Shown here piece by piece: positions 22,140 through 35,341 of a stretch of DNA of 64,000 bases. Both the position numbers and the translations under genes were made by a program. The notes under the pieces were generated by a model. It was not told the DNA's origin and made no database searches. It worked only from the letters and a program-made list of their open reading frames with translations. The stretch covers positions 1-64,000 of the forward strand of contig JAECUM010094246.1 in assembly GCA_016617855.1 (NCBI GenBank), given 5' to 3'. Positions within the stretch are counted from its first letter, which is position 1. Every line of letters starts with the position of its first letter. Origin of the DNA: Megalonaias nervosa (Eukaryota > Mollusca > Bivalvia > Unionida > Unionidae).

Positions 22140-24060
22140 ATGTCCCAACTAGGGCCAAAATGTGTGAGAGTATGCCGGTTTAGACAGAAAATCAGTTTAG
22201 GAAAGTTTTGCTGTCTGATTTTGACAGTCTTGATAGAATTCAGTACATATTGGGATCTCTATAGTACAGATCATTGAATTGACAAAATAAAATGGGTCAT
22301 GTCATGTTGGCTACAGCTTTGTTGCTTTGATGAGAAGAACAGCATTAGAATTATTTTAGAATTGGACTGGAAGGCTTGGACAAATTTCTCTAATTCTGCA
22401 GAATAAATTTTGGGTGAGAATATACATTAAGCATTTGTATTGAATACCATTGCGTAGATGTCAGATTCAGTGCTTAGGTAATCAGTTACAAAATAAATAC
22501 ATAATTAAAAATATTACTTAAACAGTTAATTTATTCAGACTACAACTTCACAACTGAATAATAACAACAGGAGAGCTATCAGCCTGCTGTGTTTCAAACA
22601 TAACAGAAATGTGTAATTGACCTCAGTTTTGACAATAAAATAATTAAGTAATGCTGTACTATAAATTGTAGATATTGCAACTCTTGAAGATGAAAACACA
22701 GATAACCAGTCAAATGATGAGGCCTCAAGCAGTGTTTCCAGTAATCCTGATAAAGAAAGTGACTTTGTTGAAGTACGAGAATGGCAAGAAAATGATGGTA
22801 AACTTCCATCTCAGCATGCTTGTTTAAGTAATCTGTGCTTGCTAGTTTCCTTGTTTGATAAACTGTTACCAGTTTTGTTGAGCTATGTTGGTAGAAAATA
22901 GGGACATTTTAGTCAAGCTGGCATTCGTGGTTCTAGTTATCAGCAATTTTATAAAGGTTTTGGGTAAAAGTGTTTCTCTTTCTTAGTTGATTCTTCTCAC
23001 ACTTAAGACGTTTCACTATGCCACAAACAAAATTCATTCTGCTAGATGATTATTTAACCTCTTTGCCATCTTGTGAAGGCCACAGGAGTACTCACATTAT
23101 GTTTTAGGTTTTTCATTTGCATACACAATACAGTCTCATTGTTTCAGACATGGTTGGCTCAATTATTCTGGTGTACTTGAACTAGTGATTATGACCCACA
23201 GGAGAAAATTTATAATGATATTGAACTTCACTGATCTCTTGAACTAATTCACTCAATCCATTGTAAGTTTGAGCTGTCAAGATTCTTTGGAATTGCCATA
23301 ATTTTTTCTTGAATTCTTTCCATTCTTCAGATGTTTCACTGTAAAGTAAAAATAGTTTATGCTGGGAAACATCAAACTCATAAATTTACCTTAAGACTTT
23401 GGTTAATTGTTTCATATGCTTATATTTCACTTTATTAGTGATGGATTCTTTTTATACTTATGACTTCGTGTATAAAGCAAAGACAAAATCTTCTTATTTT
23501 AACTTTGTGGTCAAGGTAACTAAAACAGAAGATTTATGTTGGTTTTTGTATTTTCTTTTTCTTTTTCCATGTGTTCAAATTTCTGTAAGCCAGTTTTATA
23601 TTCAGTTAATCCTTGCAACTTGCTTAAATAAAGTTAGGTTATAACACTCTTTGTAGTGTGGACTTGGTGTGCAGGCTTTCTAGATGAATATTACATACAC
23701 ATTTAGTCTTATATGCTTGAGCTGGCATTGAATACAGCTGTTGAGTCTATATTCCATATCACATGCCCAGGTTTGAACTACTTACAGGGTTTCTTTGATG
23801 TCTGTACATGTTATTATATGCAATAAAATCAACTTTTATAAACCCCTATTCATTTTAAAATAAATCAAAAATATATTTTTAAAACATACAAGAGGGGATA
23901 TTTAATAAATACAAAGCTCATAATGTGTTTTGTTCTGAGTCAGGGGAAAGAACTTGTTTAATATGGCTCTTAAATATGTTCCAACCTGATGGCTTCAACA
24001 TATATCTACACTATATAAAACTTGTTTACGCTGACTCAGAACAAAGATATACAGTTTTGT
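22140..24060 (+). repeat. Segmental duplication 1, copy A (contains exon 5)
   Basis: Alignable by eye to 25,950-26,850 and then 33,370-33,880: shared 'cttgatagaattcagtacatattggg', 'gttgctttgatgagaag', 'ttctcacacttaag', 'tttgagctgtcaagattc', 'caggctttctagatgaatatta' and 'ccaacctgatggcttcaac'. The copy carries exon 5; the other copy lacks it. Confidence 0.7.
22672..22797 (+). CDS. PARP14-like: PARP14-like exon 5: acidic, serine-rich linker
   Basis: A 42-codon exon, acceptor ATAAATTGTAG|AT, donor GATG|GTAAAC, phase 1 at both ends. The peptide is strongly acidic (EDENTDNQSNDEASSVSS..., then DKESDFVEVREWQEND) and has no globular signature, so it is probably a flexible spacer between the RRM block and the KH-like block. 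The acceptor is weaker than those of neighbouring exons and 126 nt can be skipped without breaking the frame. Support rests on frame, phase and splice sites rather than on homology. The surrounding intron is duplicated at 25,950-26,850 but that copy has lost the exon. Confidence 0.68.
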
Positions 24061-24507
24061 ATATATATTGATTACATTTAGTAAATTACAAATATAAGAC
24101 ACAGATTTATACAGGTAAACATGCCAATTAATAAAGGTCTGTTATAGCTGTTTTATTTTGATTGATTATTTCCTACTAGGATCTTTCGCACATAAATTGA
24201 TATAAAATATTTTTTAGGTTATTTTTATCACATTTGATAAAATTAGTTTGTAGCTATGTGAATAATGTTTCTTTCCAGAGTACTGTGAATTGACAATGTT
24301 GTTTTTTGGTGCTCCAGTTTTCTTGGATTTCATGGCTTATTGAAACCATGAACTGAAAGATCCAACAAATATTATTAATGTAGAAACAATAGAATCCCTC
24401 ACCAATCAATGCATTTAAGTGCAAGCAAAGATCATTATTTTCTAAAAAAGGAAAAAAAATAAATTCATGAAATAAATAAATTATCAACATGCATAACCTT
24501 GTTTCAG
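24061..24507. other. Intronic, nothing recognised
   Basis: AT-rich sequence ending in the pyrimidine tract of exon 6. Confidence 0.4.
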
Positions 24508-25629
24508 GGAAGAATTGCACACTTCCACTCTGGGTCCAGTACAAGAGGGCCCCAGTTATGAAGATTATGAAAGATGTGAAAAAAATACCATGTAGCTGGA
24601 ACTTTTATGCTTATTGGAACTTTTACACAAAAACAAAATGGGGAAAACAGATGTTGCATGAGATTCTCAATAAATATAATTGTTCAGTGGCTGTGTGTAC
24701 TGAGGATGAAGATTTGTTTATATTTGAAATCTCTGAAAAGAGTTTTGAAGAAGAATCAGATGTGGTGCATTTTATTGATACTGTGTTGGATAATGTTCAC
24801 AAATGTGCACATCAGTTTTTGTACTTGGATACCCTGTCAGTTGATCAAAGAATACAAGGAGATGTCCTTCAGCAAGTGAGACAAAGAAAAGAATTGGACA
24901 TTGCCAGGATTGAACTGATGGGACAACATGACCTTGATGCTATATGTGTCATATGTACAGAGAAAGACAAATTGTCTGTGCTTCACATGATTACTAAAAC
25001 CATACAGAATGTTAGGGAATGTTTTGAAAAACATGAAGAAATCATTTTTGTGGACCATAAGTGGCAAAAAGTATTGAAAAGTTTTGGATATCTTCAGAAA
25101 CTTGGTGATAAATATCCCAGTGTAACAATCATACCTGATGAAACTAAATCTGCCATTACGTTGAAAGGTCAGCGAGACCAATCCAAAGATGCTGTAAGTC
25201 ATCTTTTGGAATTCTTAGGAGCTGCATGTTCTGAAGTCCAGGAAGAGACTTTTTCTCCAGGTTGCCAATTTGAAATTTTCACTTGTCCAGAAATGTGTGA
25301 CTATATTGACAACATTATAGTGGAACTTTCCATAGTTTGGATACCAAACCACATGACCAAGAAAATACATCTCTTTTCTAAAAAATCTGAAAAAATAAAG
25401 GGTATAGATAAATTAATTAAAGGTTGCATCAAAGAAAGACCATATCCATTGCCAAAAGACAAGTCAGTATTATCCACTGAGATGTTCAGGTCCTTAGAGG
25501 AATTGAAAAAGAAGCACAAAGGGAAAATAGTGATAAATTCATCTCCCAAAGGCTTAGTTTTGACTACTGCAGATGACATTTTTGACATTGCTGATGATGT
25601 GGTACAGAAGCTTATTGATAAAGAAACAG
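24508..25629 (+). CDS. PARP14-like: PARP14-like exon 6: large KH-like region
   Basis: The longest exon (374 codons), acceptor ACCTTGTTTCAG|GG, donor ACAG|GTAAGA, phase 1 both sides. It begins GKNCTLPLWVQYKR, matching the LPLWKFL-type segment that follows the RRMs in vertebrate PARP14. The rest alternates alpha/beta segments of the KH-like type: residues ~184-237 (WQKVLKSF...YPSVTIIPDE...ITLKGQ...AVSHLLEFL) and ~332-372 (KGKIVINSSPKGLVLTTADD...VVQKLIDKE) are the clearest. No classical GxxG loop is evident, so RNA binding by canonical KH chemistry is doubtful. Known: in PARP14 this region is a scaffold between RRMs and macro domains. After the donor the frame continues only a short way to a stop. 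Confidence 0.88.
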
Positions 25630-25949
25630 GTAAGATTCAGTCTTCTGATGTCTCAGAAAAACCTGGCCAGTAGATAATAGAAGCCTCAGCTGGAGTCTAA
25701 TATTGTGATTTTATTCTCAGCCAATGAATAGTTGACCTTTCAAATGTAAAGTTGTCTTTTATTAACTGACACAAATTTTTAAGCTCAAACTTTGGTTCAG
25801 ATCTTTTCTATCTCCAGCCCTGGTGAAAGAGATGGAGAATCAGTCAACAAATGTTAGTTTAGTGCTTATAAGACTCAAAGGAAAACATGATTTGCTGTAT
25901 TTAAAGAAAACTCACATCCGTAAAGAGCACAAAAGATTCCAGAGGTTCT

Positions 25950-26850
25950 GTTTGTATAGTGAAACCAAGCTCATTGTTAGCTTCAGTATTTTGATAGAAT
26001 TTTAGTGCACATTGGGATCAGTGTATTTACAAAACAAACTGGTACTGGTTTCATATCATTGGAAGCATCTACTACAGTTTTGTTGTTTTGATGAGAAGTA
26101 CAAAATTGGAATTATTTCTAAATTGGCCCAGAAAGCTTGCACACCTTTCTCAAATTCTGCAGAAGAAATTAAAACATACAAAACTATTTGTTTACTCAGT
26201 TTTGTTCAAAATGACTTTTTGTAAAATAGTAAGTAACTGAATAGTTCCAGGCTTGATGTACTAAGATATCAGATTCATTGGTTTTGTAATGAATTACTAA
26301 TGTGACCATTTTATTCAGACTAAAAAATTAAGGACATTTCCTTCATGGTGGCATTTATTATTCCAGAAGCATCAGTAAGTTTATACAGGTTTTTGAGTAC
26401 AAATGTTTGATTAGTTGAACCTTCTCACACTTAGGAGAAAACAATTTATTTTGCAACACACTTGTTTAACCATTTTACCATGGCACGAATGTTTCAAGGA
26501 TAGGAGATTCATGCAAGTGTTCAGTTAAAATTTTCATTTGTATAGATTCACACACTGTCATAAACATAGTTGACTCTAGTACTCTGGTTTATTTGAACAA
26601 ATGATTAAGACCCACAGAATAATATTTATAATGATATTGAACTACACTGACTTGAACTACTCATCTTTGGAACTAATACACTCAGTCCCTTGCACATTTG
26701 AGCTGTCAAGATTCAACCATATTTTCTCAAGCCCATGATTGATTTTTTTCATACTTCAGATGTTTCACTCCAAAGTAAGGCTGGTTTATTCTGGGAAACA
26801 TTCACTCACCCAGCAGACTTTGTGATCAAAATCATAAATTTATTTGAATT
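25950..26850 (+). repeat. Segmental duplication 1, copy B (5' part)
   Basis: Matches copy A from 'tattttgatagaattttagtgcacattggg' onward. Around 26,318 the sequence jumps from 'ttattcagacta' straight to 'aaggacattt', removing the ~330 bases that hold exon 5 in copy A. The duplicate resumes at 33,370, so about 6.5 kb of other DNA was inserted. Confidence 0.65.
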
Positions 26851-26877
26851 TAATTTAATTTATTCAATTCTTCTTCA

Positions 26878-26945
26878 AATAATAATATAAATATAAATAA
26901 AATAATATAAATAAAATAATATAAATAAAATAATATTTCTTCTTC
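26878..26945. repeat. (AATAATATAAATAAA)n AT-rich microsatellite
   Basis: Several repeats of ATAATATAAATAAA with flanking TTCTTCAAAT direct repeats. Confidence 0.8.
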
Positions 26946-27505
26946 AAATATTAGATCATAATACCATACTACTATTGTCTCACAAATCGAGCCTGCCCAG
27001 ACTAAAACATTTTAGCTAAAAATCTAACAGTTAAATGCCCAACTCGGTGGCAGTTAGATAGAGTGATCTTCCCTTGATTAGTACCCATAGATTGGTACCA
27101 AATCATGTGAATGCTTCAGTTTTTACTGCAGGTCTGGTATGTGTGATAGAAAACTTGTATAATATTGCTGTATAATTTCCATTATGGTTGGATACATACA
27201 AGTTTCCTATGTTAATCTAGCCTTATTTGCCACTTTGTAGTTATATACATGACATTATACTGATTTTACCTGTATTGACAATCAGTTGGCCTTTTGTGCA
27301 GGTAACATTGTGTTACAATTGACATTATTTTGTCTACTTCATAAGTATCAATAATGACACTTCAGTGCATTTTTTGTGCAGGTATGGTGTGTACTGTAGA
27401 GAACTATGTTATATTGCTGTATAGTGTCTGCCATGGATACATACTGTTAAGTTTTATATGCATAGTTTTGTCATAGTGTCCACTTGATAGTTACTATAAG
27501 TGATG

Positions 27506-27802
27506 GACCGCTGTGGCGGCCTCATGGTTAGAACGTCTGCCTCGGATGCAGGAGTCATACCAAAGACTTACAAAAATGGTACTTACAGCTGCCTTGCTAG
27601 GTGCTCAGCTTTAAGAGGTTAGTATTAGTACTGGTCAGTCTGGTGTCAGGATAATGTTACTGGGTGGGAGATCATGCTACATGTCTGCAGCATGATGCCG
27701 CAATGCTAGAAATCACTATAAACTGCCACACTGCAGACATCGTAGTGATATGGCTGAAAATTTGTTAAAGCCACGTTAAAAATCCAGTTCACACACACAC
27801 TG
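27506..27802 (+). mobile_element. CA-tailed tRNA-derived SINE, copy 1
   Basis: A head with GGTTAGAACGTCTGCCTCGG (A box, tRNA-like). The body holds GTCATACCAAAGACTTACAA, AAGAGGTTAGTATTAGTACT, CAGGATAATGTTACTGGGTG, CATGATGCCGCAATGCTAGA and GTTAAAGCCACGTTAAAAAT. It ends in a short (CA)n. A TAAGTGATG duplication flanks it at 27497 and 27803. The B box is partly deleted in this copy. Same family at 40,535 and 48,600. Confidence 0.82.
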
Positions 27803-28619
27803 TAAGTGATGCTTTTGTGATTTTACTTGTGTAGGCAGTCAGTTGACCTTTCCTATGAGTAACTTTTATTAAAACTGATATTTTAGCATCCATTTAGTCT
27901 ACCTGTATGGGTGACCACATGTGCCCTTTTAAAGGTAATTGTCAAAGTGTGTATTTCTGCACATACACTCTGTAGTTCATAAAGCAGGACACATGCTGCA
28001 TTATCATGGGTGAAAGTTCTCCCTGATGTGATGGTAATTCCACTTTCAGAATGTCCCCACAGGTCAGTCTTCCAAATCATGCAAATCTGTTGAGGTTTTT
28101 TAGTGAGGGGCGGTTAGGGGGTTAAAGTGTCTGGAAAGCATTTAGTAGGGAAAAAAATCAATGCTTAGGGATACTGAAATTATTGTTGAGCGAGGAAACA
28201 AAGTTTTTTCTGGTATTTAATTTACTCGAGGCTCTTTGGATGTGTTCTGCTGAATTAGAGTTCTTACTTCATTCCATAATTCAGTGCCCTGTACGGAAAT
28301 CTGAATAACTCATTTGTTATATTCCAAAGCTATTCGATTCCTATATTTGCCTCATAGGAATGATAGCGAATAGAGGGTGCTGAATTTTTTTAGTGAGACA
28401 CTCTGGCCAATTTTGACACTTCCATGTATTTCATTCTACTATCACTTTTTAACCCTGCCCCCACCCCTTGCTTCATAGAATTTTTAAAAAAAAATAATTT
28501 GCTGGATTATCTTGGCTTGGTACTTGTCGATCGGAATAATTGGAGTTTTGCCCATGCTAAAGTTGCAGACAATAACTGCATTTATATTTTTCTCTCCGAT
28601 TCAGTACAGTACAAATGTA

Positions 28620-29506
28620 TGTTACATATATGTAATTAAATTGCTTGTGTGTTAGTTTTAAAATTCTTTTTTATTTTATTTTTGTTTCATTACATTTTAT
28701 TGTAATGATTATTTTCACGGGATTTGATATTTTCTTTCAGTAAATTCTGTTTATCTAAAACGTAAAACCTATTACAGAAACATTATTTTTAGCTCACTCT
28801 GGTACACCGTTTTGTAAACATGAGTGTTAACGATTGGCTGTTTCCAAGGTCATATCAGCTTACGTGTTGACTGGATTGTAAACAGCCTTTCTATTTTATA
28901 TATTTTCAGTGTGAGAATTTGGTACTTAGATAGGGCTATTCAAATTAGTAAATCACGCAGCTTATCGTGTGGAGTACCATGTGACCTAAAATCGAGGCTT
29001 AAAACAGTCAATTGGTATTAAATTTATTCAGTTGTATTTTAAACCTTGAGGGTTCGAGAGGTTTCAGTTGTTAAAGACAGATTGTTTTTGAAGTTTATTT
29101 GTTTTTGGAATTTAATAATTTATTCTCTAGAAAACCAAACAAATGTATCTTTTTATAAAAAGTTCTGGGACAAAGAAATTCAGTGGAAATTTATTCTGGA
29201 GTTATACGGAAACATAAACTGTGATTCAATCGAGGATCTGTTACCACCACTCTTCTGACGTCATCGTCTCCATATTGGAATTTCATCGAGATTCGAACTT
29301 GATTTTATTAGAATTGTTTAGTGATAGGACTTGTATTTTTCAATCTTAGGATTAAATTTTGGATTATATTCACAAACCGTAAGTCCTATTTCCAATTTTT
29401 ACGTTTACATTGTTTTCTAGGGAAATAAATTATTTTGTGAAAACTTACAAAGCTTGTTGACTTCACTCTTTCCTCTTGTTATTTTTGTACGAGCCTACAC
29501 GTAACA
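28620..29506 (+). mobile_element. Solo LTR of a Ty3/gypsy element, copy 1
   Basis: Begins TGTTACATATATGTAATTAA and ends CGAGCCTACACGTAACA, i.e. TG...CA termini. Homologous along its length to 35342-36285 and, in reverse, to the 3' LTR at 41268-42210 next to a gypsy pol. Flanks TGTA and TATA differ at one base, so a four-base duplication with one mutation is possible. The two short ORFs inside are not genes. Confidence 0.88.
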
Positions 29507-30099
29507 TATATAAATGGCTAAAAGATAAGCACATTCGTTTGAGTTGAAACTTCAAGATGTGACTGACTACTTCTTCCGACTCCTGGTCCTCTATGGAGGA
29601 AAATGCGTTATTTATTTCAGCAGCTTTATACAATGTATATATGCTGACTGACTTTGATGATGAAAACACTCCAGATGCACAGTCATTTAGAACATAAAGA
29701 AAGAAATAAACTAGTTTGATCCCAACAGATTTGTACTGAATAAAAAATAAAACACCAAGCAATGTAATTTTATGAACATTTAATTTACTTGATAAAATTC
29801 AGAATATCTGATCATTTATTTTGAGTTATCCATTTTGAGTTATCCATTGTGGGTACATGTTTCATTTTTTATGCTTACTGTCAGTGTTAGAGCATTTCTG
29901 AAATACATGCACAATGACATGTACCAGGATTTTGTTAGCAGTAATTATCTAGATTGTTGTCTGATAAATTATGTGTTCAGCTAAAGGAAGAACAATTATT
30001 ATCAAAATTTGTAATGAGAAATGTATCTATTAATGATTCCATGGATCTATGCATGATATTAAAGAATCAGAACATTGGAGAGTGTCAAAATTACTCCTT

Positions 30100-33000
30100 T
30101 TTTAGCTTCAGTGGGGCTTTGCCCTCCAGACCGCCCAACAGGGCTTTAACGTGGACTCACATGGTGGTCTAGGTGGACCCCTTCACCCCTGACCTACTTT
30201 TCAGTATTGTGGTTTTTGCCAATTATCACCCCAGCATTATACACCTGTATATATTCTGCTCTATTTCATCTTACGAATTTAGACCATGGGCAGATAAACA
30301 AACTGACAACCACTTTGCATGTGTAACTTCTCCGATTGTCAATCTACAAATACATGGCAGACTTGCATATTACGGACAGAAGTCAGTGGGTGGCAGGAGA
30401 AGGAACAGAAGTGCAACTTGAGAGACAAGAACTTCATTAGTTTGCACACTAGGGTTCAACACCATATCACTTACTGGTGAGTGATATAGAGAGCAAAGAA
30501 TCTCAGTTGCCATCTCACATATCAGAATTACAGACTGGCTACGTGGATCAACATATTCCATACCCCATCCCAGTCTCAAGACATGGACAATGTCATGCCA
30601 ACCAAGATGACCTGGGCCCACCATCACCAGATTCTGACATATATCTTCGATCATGATGGGTCATGACCACAGTCAGTCATACAGCTTCAGCCAACTAAAG
30701 AATGAGTTCTGTCCAGTTTCACGAAGCCAGGTTACAGGTACTCTCACAGATGAGGCCAAACAGCACAATGGAGTTAGGCACTCCCTGCATATGATACCCA
30801 GCTTAACACATCAATAACCAAGAGATATCGCTTCACTTTGTTCTCAAGCTGTTGCCACTAAAAGGGAGTCTGTACTAAGCAAGAACTTAGCAGTCACATT
30901 ATTAAACTCAGGATGTTCGGCAAGTTTAGCAGTCACCTTATCAAACTCAGGATGTTCAGCAAGTTAGTGAGCCATCATACTTGACATTCTTTTCAAGTTA
31001 ATTCATAGGTAGCACAAGAGATGTCGGCTTCAAACCTTATCCAAAGATTACAAAAGTTAAAGTCCCTCATCATTATTACGTGCACAAAGATTCAGTCTTG
31101 TGGGCTTGGACTGAAGAAATTTTCCACCTACTTCCACTGGAGTTCTAGCCTCCTCATCCCTCTACAACAACTGCCTGGTCTAAAGTTCTGGCATCAGTTG
31201 ATTATTGAGTAAAACGAAAGAATTTACTTTCAAATTTCTTCCATAGTCTTGCAAAGTTACTGTCATTCTGGGCTGCCTATATTGTCAGTTACATGACTCA
31301 AGCATCAACCGACTCTTTTTCTCACCAAGACACCTTCCTTTCAACTTTAATCAGCAGTTCTATAAATCCAAAACACCAGTTTTCCATTTGGATAACCCCA
31401 CAGTCGACTGAGATATTGCAACTTTGGGGATGACAAATCCATCCTCTGTATGGATGGATTGAAGTCTTTTAATGACACAGAACAGTTGGTGTGCAGTATT
31501 GTGGCCATTGGCTCTCTGTTGGATCTGATATTCATGGCAGTCAGTCAACAGTTGTATTTTGTCCTTCCACTCTGTTTCCAGAATGGCCCACATCTTAAAC
31601 AGAGCTGCCCAAAACACTGGCCAATGCCATAACAGCCACTATGAATTTACAAGAGGCAGAAGGAGATGCAGTGCTCTCTACAACCGCCTTTGTTAAGACC
31701 ATAATAAGGCCAAGGTACAATAGCAACTTTTATCATCAAACATCCTCTTTAATAATGAGGTTTGACAAAAATCCACAAACCAACCACTAAAGAGGCCAGT
31801 TTTCCTCCTTCCCAGTCTCAGCTACAGCTGTTCACGGTTACTTAATATGCTGTAACCACATAACTTTTCACCCTGTTATCAACCTAATAGCACGTAAATA
31901 ATTCTTTTGTGCCTCTTGGTTCATGATGGAAATAATATGACAGGTTCTAAATGCAGGAGGAATACTATGCAGTCAGTGAGGACTTGCAAGATGTGGATCT
32001 TCATGTCCCTATTCACATGACTTCCGGGAAGCTCATACGATTTGCCTGCAAAGACATCATTTACAAGTGCAGGGCACTCCCAGTTGGACTCGACATCAGT
32101 CTCTGGGTTTTACCAAACCAGTTGGATTCGACATCAGTCCCTTGGGTTTCACTCAATTGATGGATCAGGAAAATGGCCCATGTCTGCACCACCTCTATAG
32201 TGACAACAACTACTAGGACTACATTACCATCAGGTGAGTTATACCTTGGAGTAAAATGTGATATCCATTGTTACTCTCATGCAATTTGCCTACAAAGACA
32301 TCATTTACCAGTGCATGGTGCTCCCCGTTGGACTCGACATCAGTCCCTGGGGTTTCACTTGATCGATGGATTGGGAAAATGTCTGTACTACCCCCATGGT
32401 GGCAACAGCAACTCCAGGACTACATTCTACAAAACCATCAGGTGAGTTATATCTTGGAGCAAAACCTGATATCCGTTGTTCCTTTTCAGTCTTAGTATCC
32501 ATGTCTGACCTCACACCATCTCAACACCTTGTTCATCTGGGCATGGAATATCAACACTCAAGCAACAGAGTATGTCTTCCTCAAAAACCAGCATTGAAAA
32601 TCAGGACAATGGTGGCTTCCTTGCATGTAAGGGATGATCAGCCCAGTGGAGAATTCCTTTGCCTGCTGGGTTTGCTCAGTGTGGCAGCAGACCTCTTAGT
32701 TCTAGTTAGCCAATACCAATTTATAATGATTCCAAATGAAAGCTGAGACTATACCCATTGCACCACTGACTTCTCATAATCTGCACAAATATGAAGTTCT
32801 ATCTCAGAAGATGTGGCAACCTCACTTGGCTCACATCTCACATTTGGTATGCTTCTACAGTACTACTCTCAAAATCACAGTATGGATGCAAGCACAGAAT
32901 ACTGGTAATGGAACATCTCCTTCCATTATTCTTGGAAACCAGTGGAGTGTGCCTCCCCCCTCCCCCAGTGTCATTACATATTGACATTGTCAGGCTGAAA

Positions 33001-33365
33001 CCCATTTTGAAAGCTTTTCATTGGTGGCAGGACAATCTACATGGAATGGGAGTTCTTATTCTGTCTGACAACTTCACTATAACGACTTGTCTCAAATGGC
33101 AAGGATGGAACCATGTCTCCCGACCTTTATGTTCTTGTATGGGATTTTCTAAAATGGTGTCTTAAGCTTCAAATCCATTTCCATGTTTATCATTTTCCAG
33201 GCTGAATAAATGTATTAGCAGATTCATTGGCCCAGAAGAATCAACTAATACAATTCAGATATGTGCCAGAATCGATTGACCAATGGTGGACTTATTTGCG
33301 ATAAGGTGCAATGCCAAACCCCCAACCTTTTTTCACCAGTCCTGGATCGGAAGGCCTGGGCAGTT
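30100..33365 (+). mobile_element. DIRS-type retrotransposon remnant, copy 2
   Basis: From 31,870 the sequence parallels 8,230 onward ('ttcaccctgttatcaacctaa', 'ttcatgatggaaataatatga'). It carries RT pieces (LQDVDLHVPIHMTSGKLIRF) and the segment LKAFHWWQDNLHGMGVLILS near 33,000-33,060, then a Leu/Ala/Gln-rich end near 33,200. A ~242-bp tandem duplication of RT sequence lies at 32,036-32,500. 30,100-31,850 is probably the element's gag-like upstream part, but I recognise no firm motif there. Heavily mutated. Confidence 0.7.
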
Positions 33366-33369
33366 GATT

Positions 33370-33880
33370 GTTATGACTCTGTGGTCATAAACTAAGTAAC
33401 ATAAAGAAAAAAGCAAAACCAAGCAAGTTTTGTAAAACTTAAAAATAATTTAATTATCAAAGTTTTAAATGAAAATGTGAGGAAAAGTTAGGTCACAGCA
33501 ATGCTTGTAATGTAGTATTAGTGTGCAGGCTTTCTTGATGAATATTACTTACCCATTTAACTCTACGTGATTGATCTGGCATTAAGTACAAATATCCATA
33601 TCACACACCCAGAAATGAACTATTTATTAGTAAGTGTCTTCTTTGATGTCTGCATATCAATATTTTTAGATGCAGTGAATCAAACTTTTTAAAATCATAA
33701 TTCAGGTTACAGAGATGCTGAAAGTATTTTGCAAATATAATTGAATACAACATTCTTGTTTTGTTCTGAGTGGAGGATTGTTTTGATATGGCTTTTAAAT
33801 ATGTCTCAGCCTGATGGCCTTCATGCATAACTACTCCATATGAAACTCATTCTTTCTGCTGAATGAGAACATAATACATG
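33370..33880 (+). repeat. Segmental duplication 1, copy B (3' part)
   Basis: Resumes the match to copy A: 'gtgtgcaggctttcttgatgaatatta', 'atatccatatcacacacccag', 'ttgttttgttctgag', 'cagcctgatggccttca'. Confidence 0.65.
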
Positions 33881-34224
33881 TGCAGATCAGATTTAACATT
33901 GAACATTTCTCAGATACCACTTAGCAGAATGACAGAAACCAGATTTGACAGAAAAGATTGACTTTTTTTTCCATACCAGTGATGCTGGTTGCTGCCAGAT
34001 ATGACCACTTTACTAAAACTGAAAGATACAATCAAGAGCATTGGGAGAAATTTCAGCATAAAGCGGATTTATTGTCCAACTGCTCTTAGCGTTTGGCTAT
34101 TAGGCAGCTGTCAGGTGGGTGAGGAATGTCAGGCCCACTTGGGTCTCTTTTTATTTATTATACAAGGCTTAATTAGTTAATTAAAGAATGTGGCAATGCT
34201 ATTTCTTACATGTCGGACATGAAC

Positions 34225-34325
34225 TTTTCATAATGCCTTAATTTTTCCACTGCCTTAATATCTTGCCACCATGCCTTAATTTGTCCACTATGATTTATTT
34301 CTTGCCACCATGCCTTTAACTTTGC
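34225..34325 (+). repeat. 40-bp satellite, short version
   Basis: About three imperfect units of TGCCTTAATTTTTCCACT, 'gccttaatatcttgccacca'. The homologous site in block B is expanded to about 14 units. Confidence 0.8.
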
Positions 34326-35341
34326 ACATGATTGTATTATAAGAATTGGAAAGATTATATGAGCTTGAACATTACTTTCTTATTATATTTAATAACTTTC
34401 ATGACTTTTATTTCAGTTAATGGCACAGAGAACGGCAGAATTTTTTTCTCTTAAAACTGTTTTATTTTGGCAAATTTGTTTCGCTGAATAGACTTGAAAT
34501 GGAAAGAGTCTAGGTAGCACCACATATCCATTGAGAGCTATTATCTTATCATCTTAGTTTAAATACTTATCTGAGGAAACTTTTCTAGTTATCCCTGAAT
34601 TAGCATGTGTGATTATGGTTCACTGTTCTTCCAGTGGTGAAATTCTTTGTGATTGTGAATCATTTATATATGCTCATGTAAAGGTAGAGTGTCTTATTAT
34701 GCTTTCCATATGTTTGTCAGTTCACCATTTGTCCATCCATCTGCCTCCTACCAATTTATTTTCCCCAAAATAACTCAAGTTTTCCATAATCTACAATTAC
34801 CAACTTTTGTGGATGGCATGCACTTGCAGTAAAGATGAACTCTATTTCCAAGTGAAAAAGTCAAAGGTCAGGGCCACTATGACTGAAAAAGAAAAGTACT
34901 TTCTGCATAATAACTCATTGGGTGAGGAAGAGGTATATAATGATTGGTTTCCAGCATCAAGGTCACCTTTAACAACTGATTTCTGCATAGTAATTTGAGT
35001 TTTCTACCATCCAAGTTACCAGGCTTTATGGATGGCTCACGTAGGGAAAGGGGGTGGGAATGTTGAAAAGGCTTAAGGTCAGGGTCATTGCAATTTAAAG
35101 AAAATTTCATTTTTCAGAATAACTTTTGTTGCACAATATGTTCCTTGTCAAACGTTGTAGATGGATTGCACTTGTTGCGTAAAGAAACCTATTGATTCTG
35201 GTGTCAGAAAGTGAGAGGTTACAGTAATGGAAAGTCTGGGAAAAAGAATAATGGTTTCTGCAAATTACATTTTGCACAAAATTTCACACCTTGACCAGAG
35301 GTCAAGCTGAGTCATAATCACCCCTACCTGCTAGTTCCTAC

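Noticed and set aside
24837..25202. 121-codon minus-strand ORF
   Set aside because: Antisense shadow of exon 6.
25301..25588. 95-codon minus-strand ORF
   Set aside because: Antisense of exon 6.
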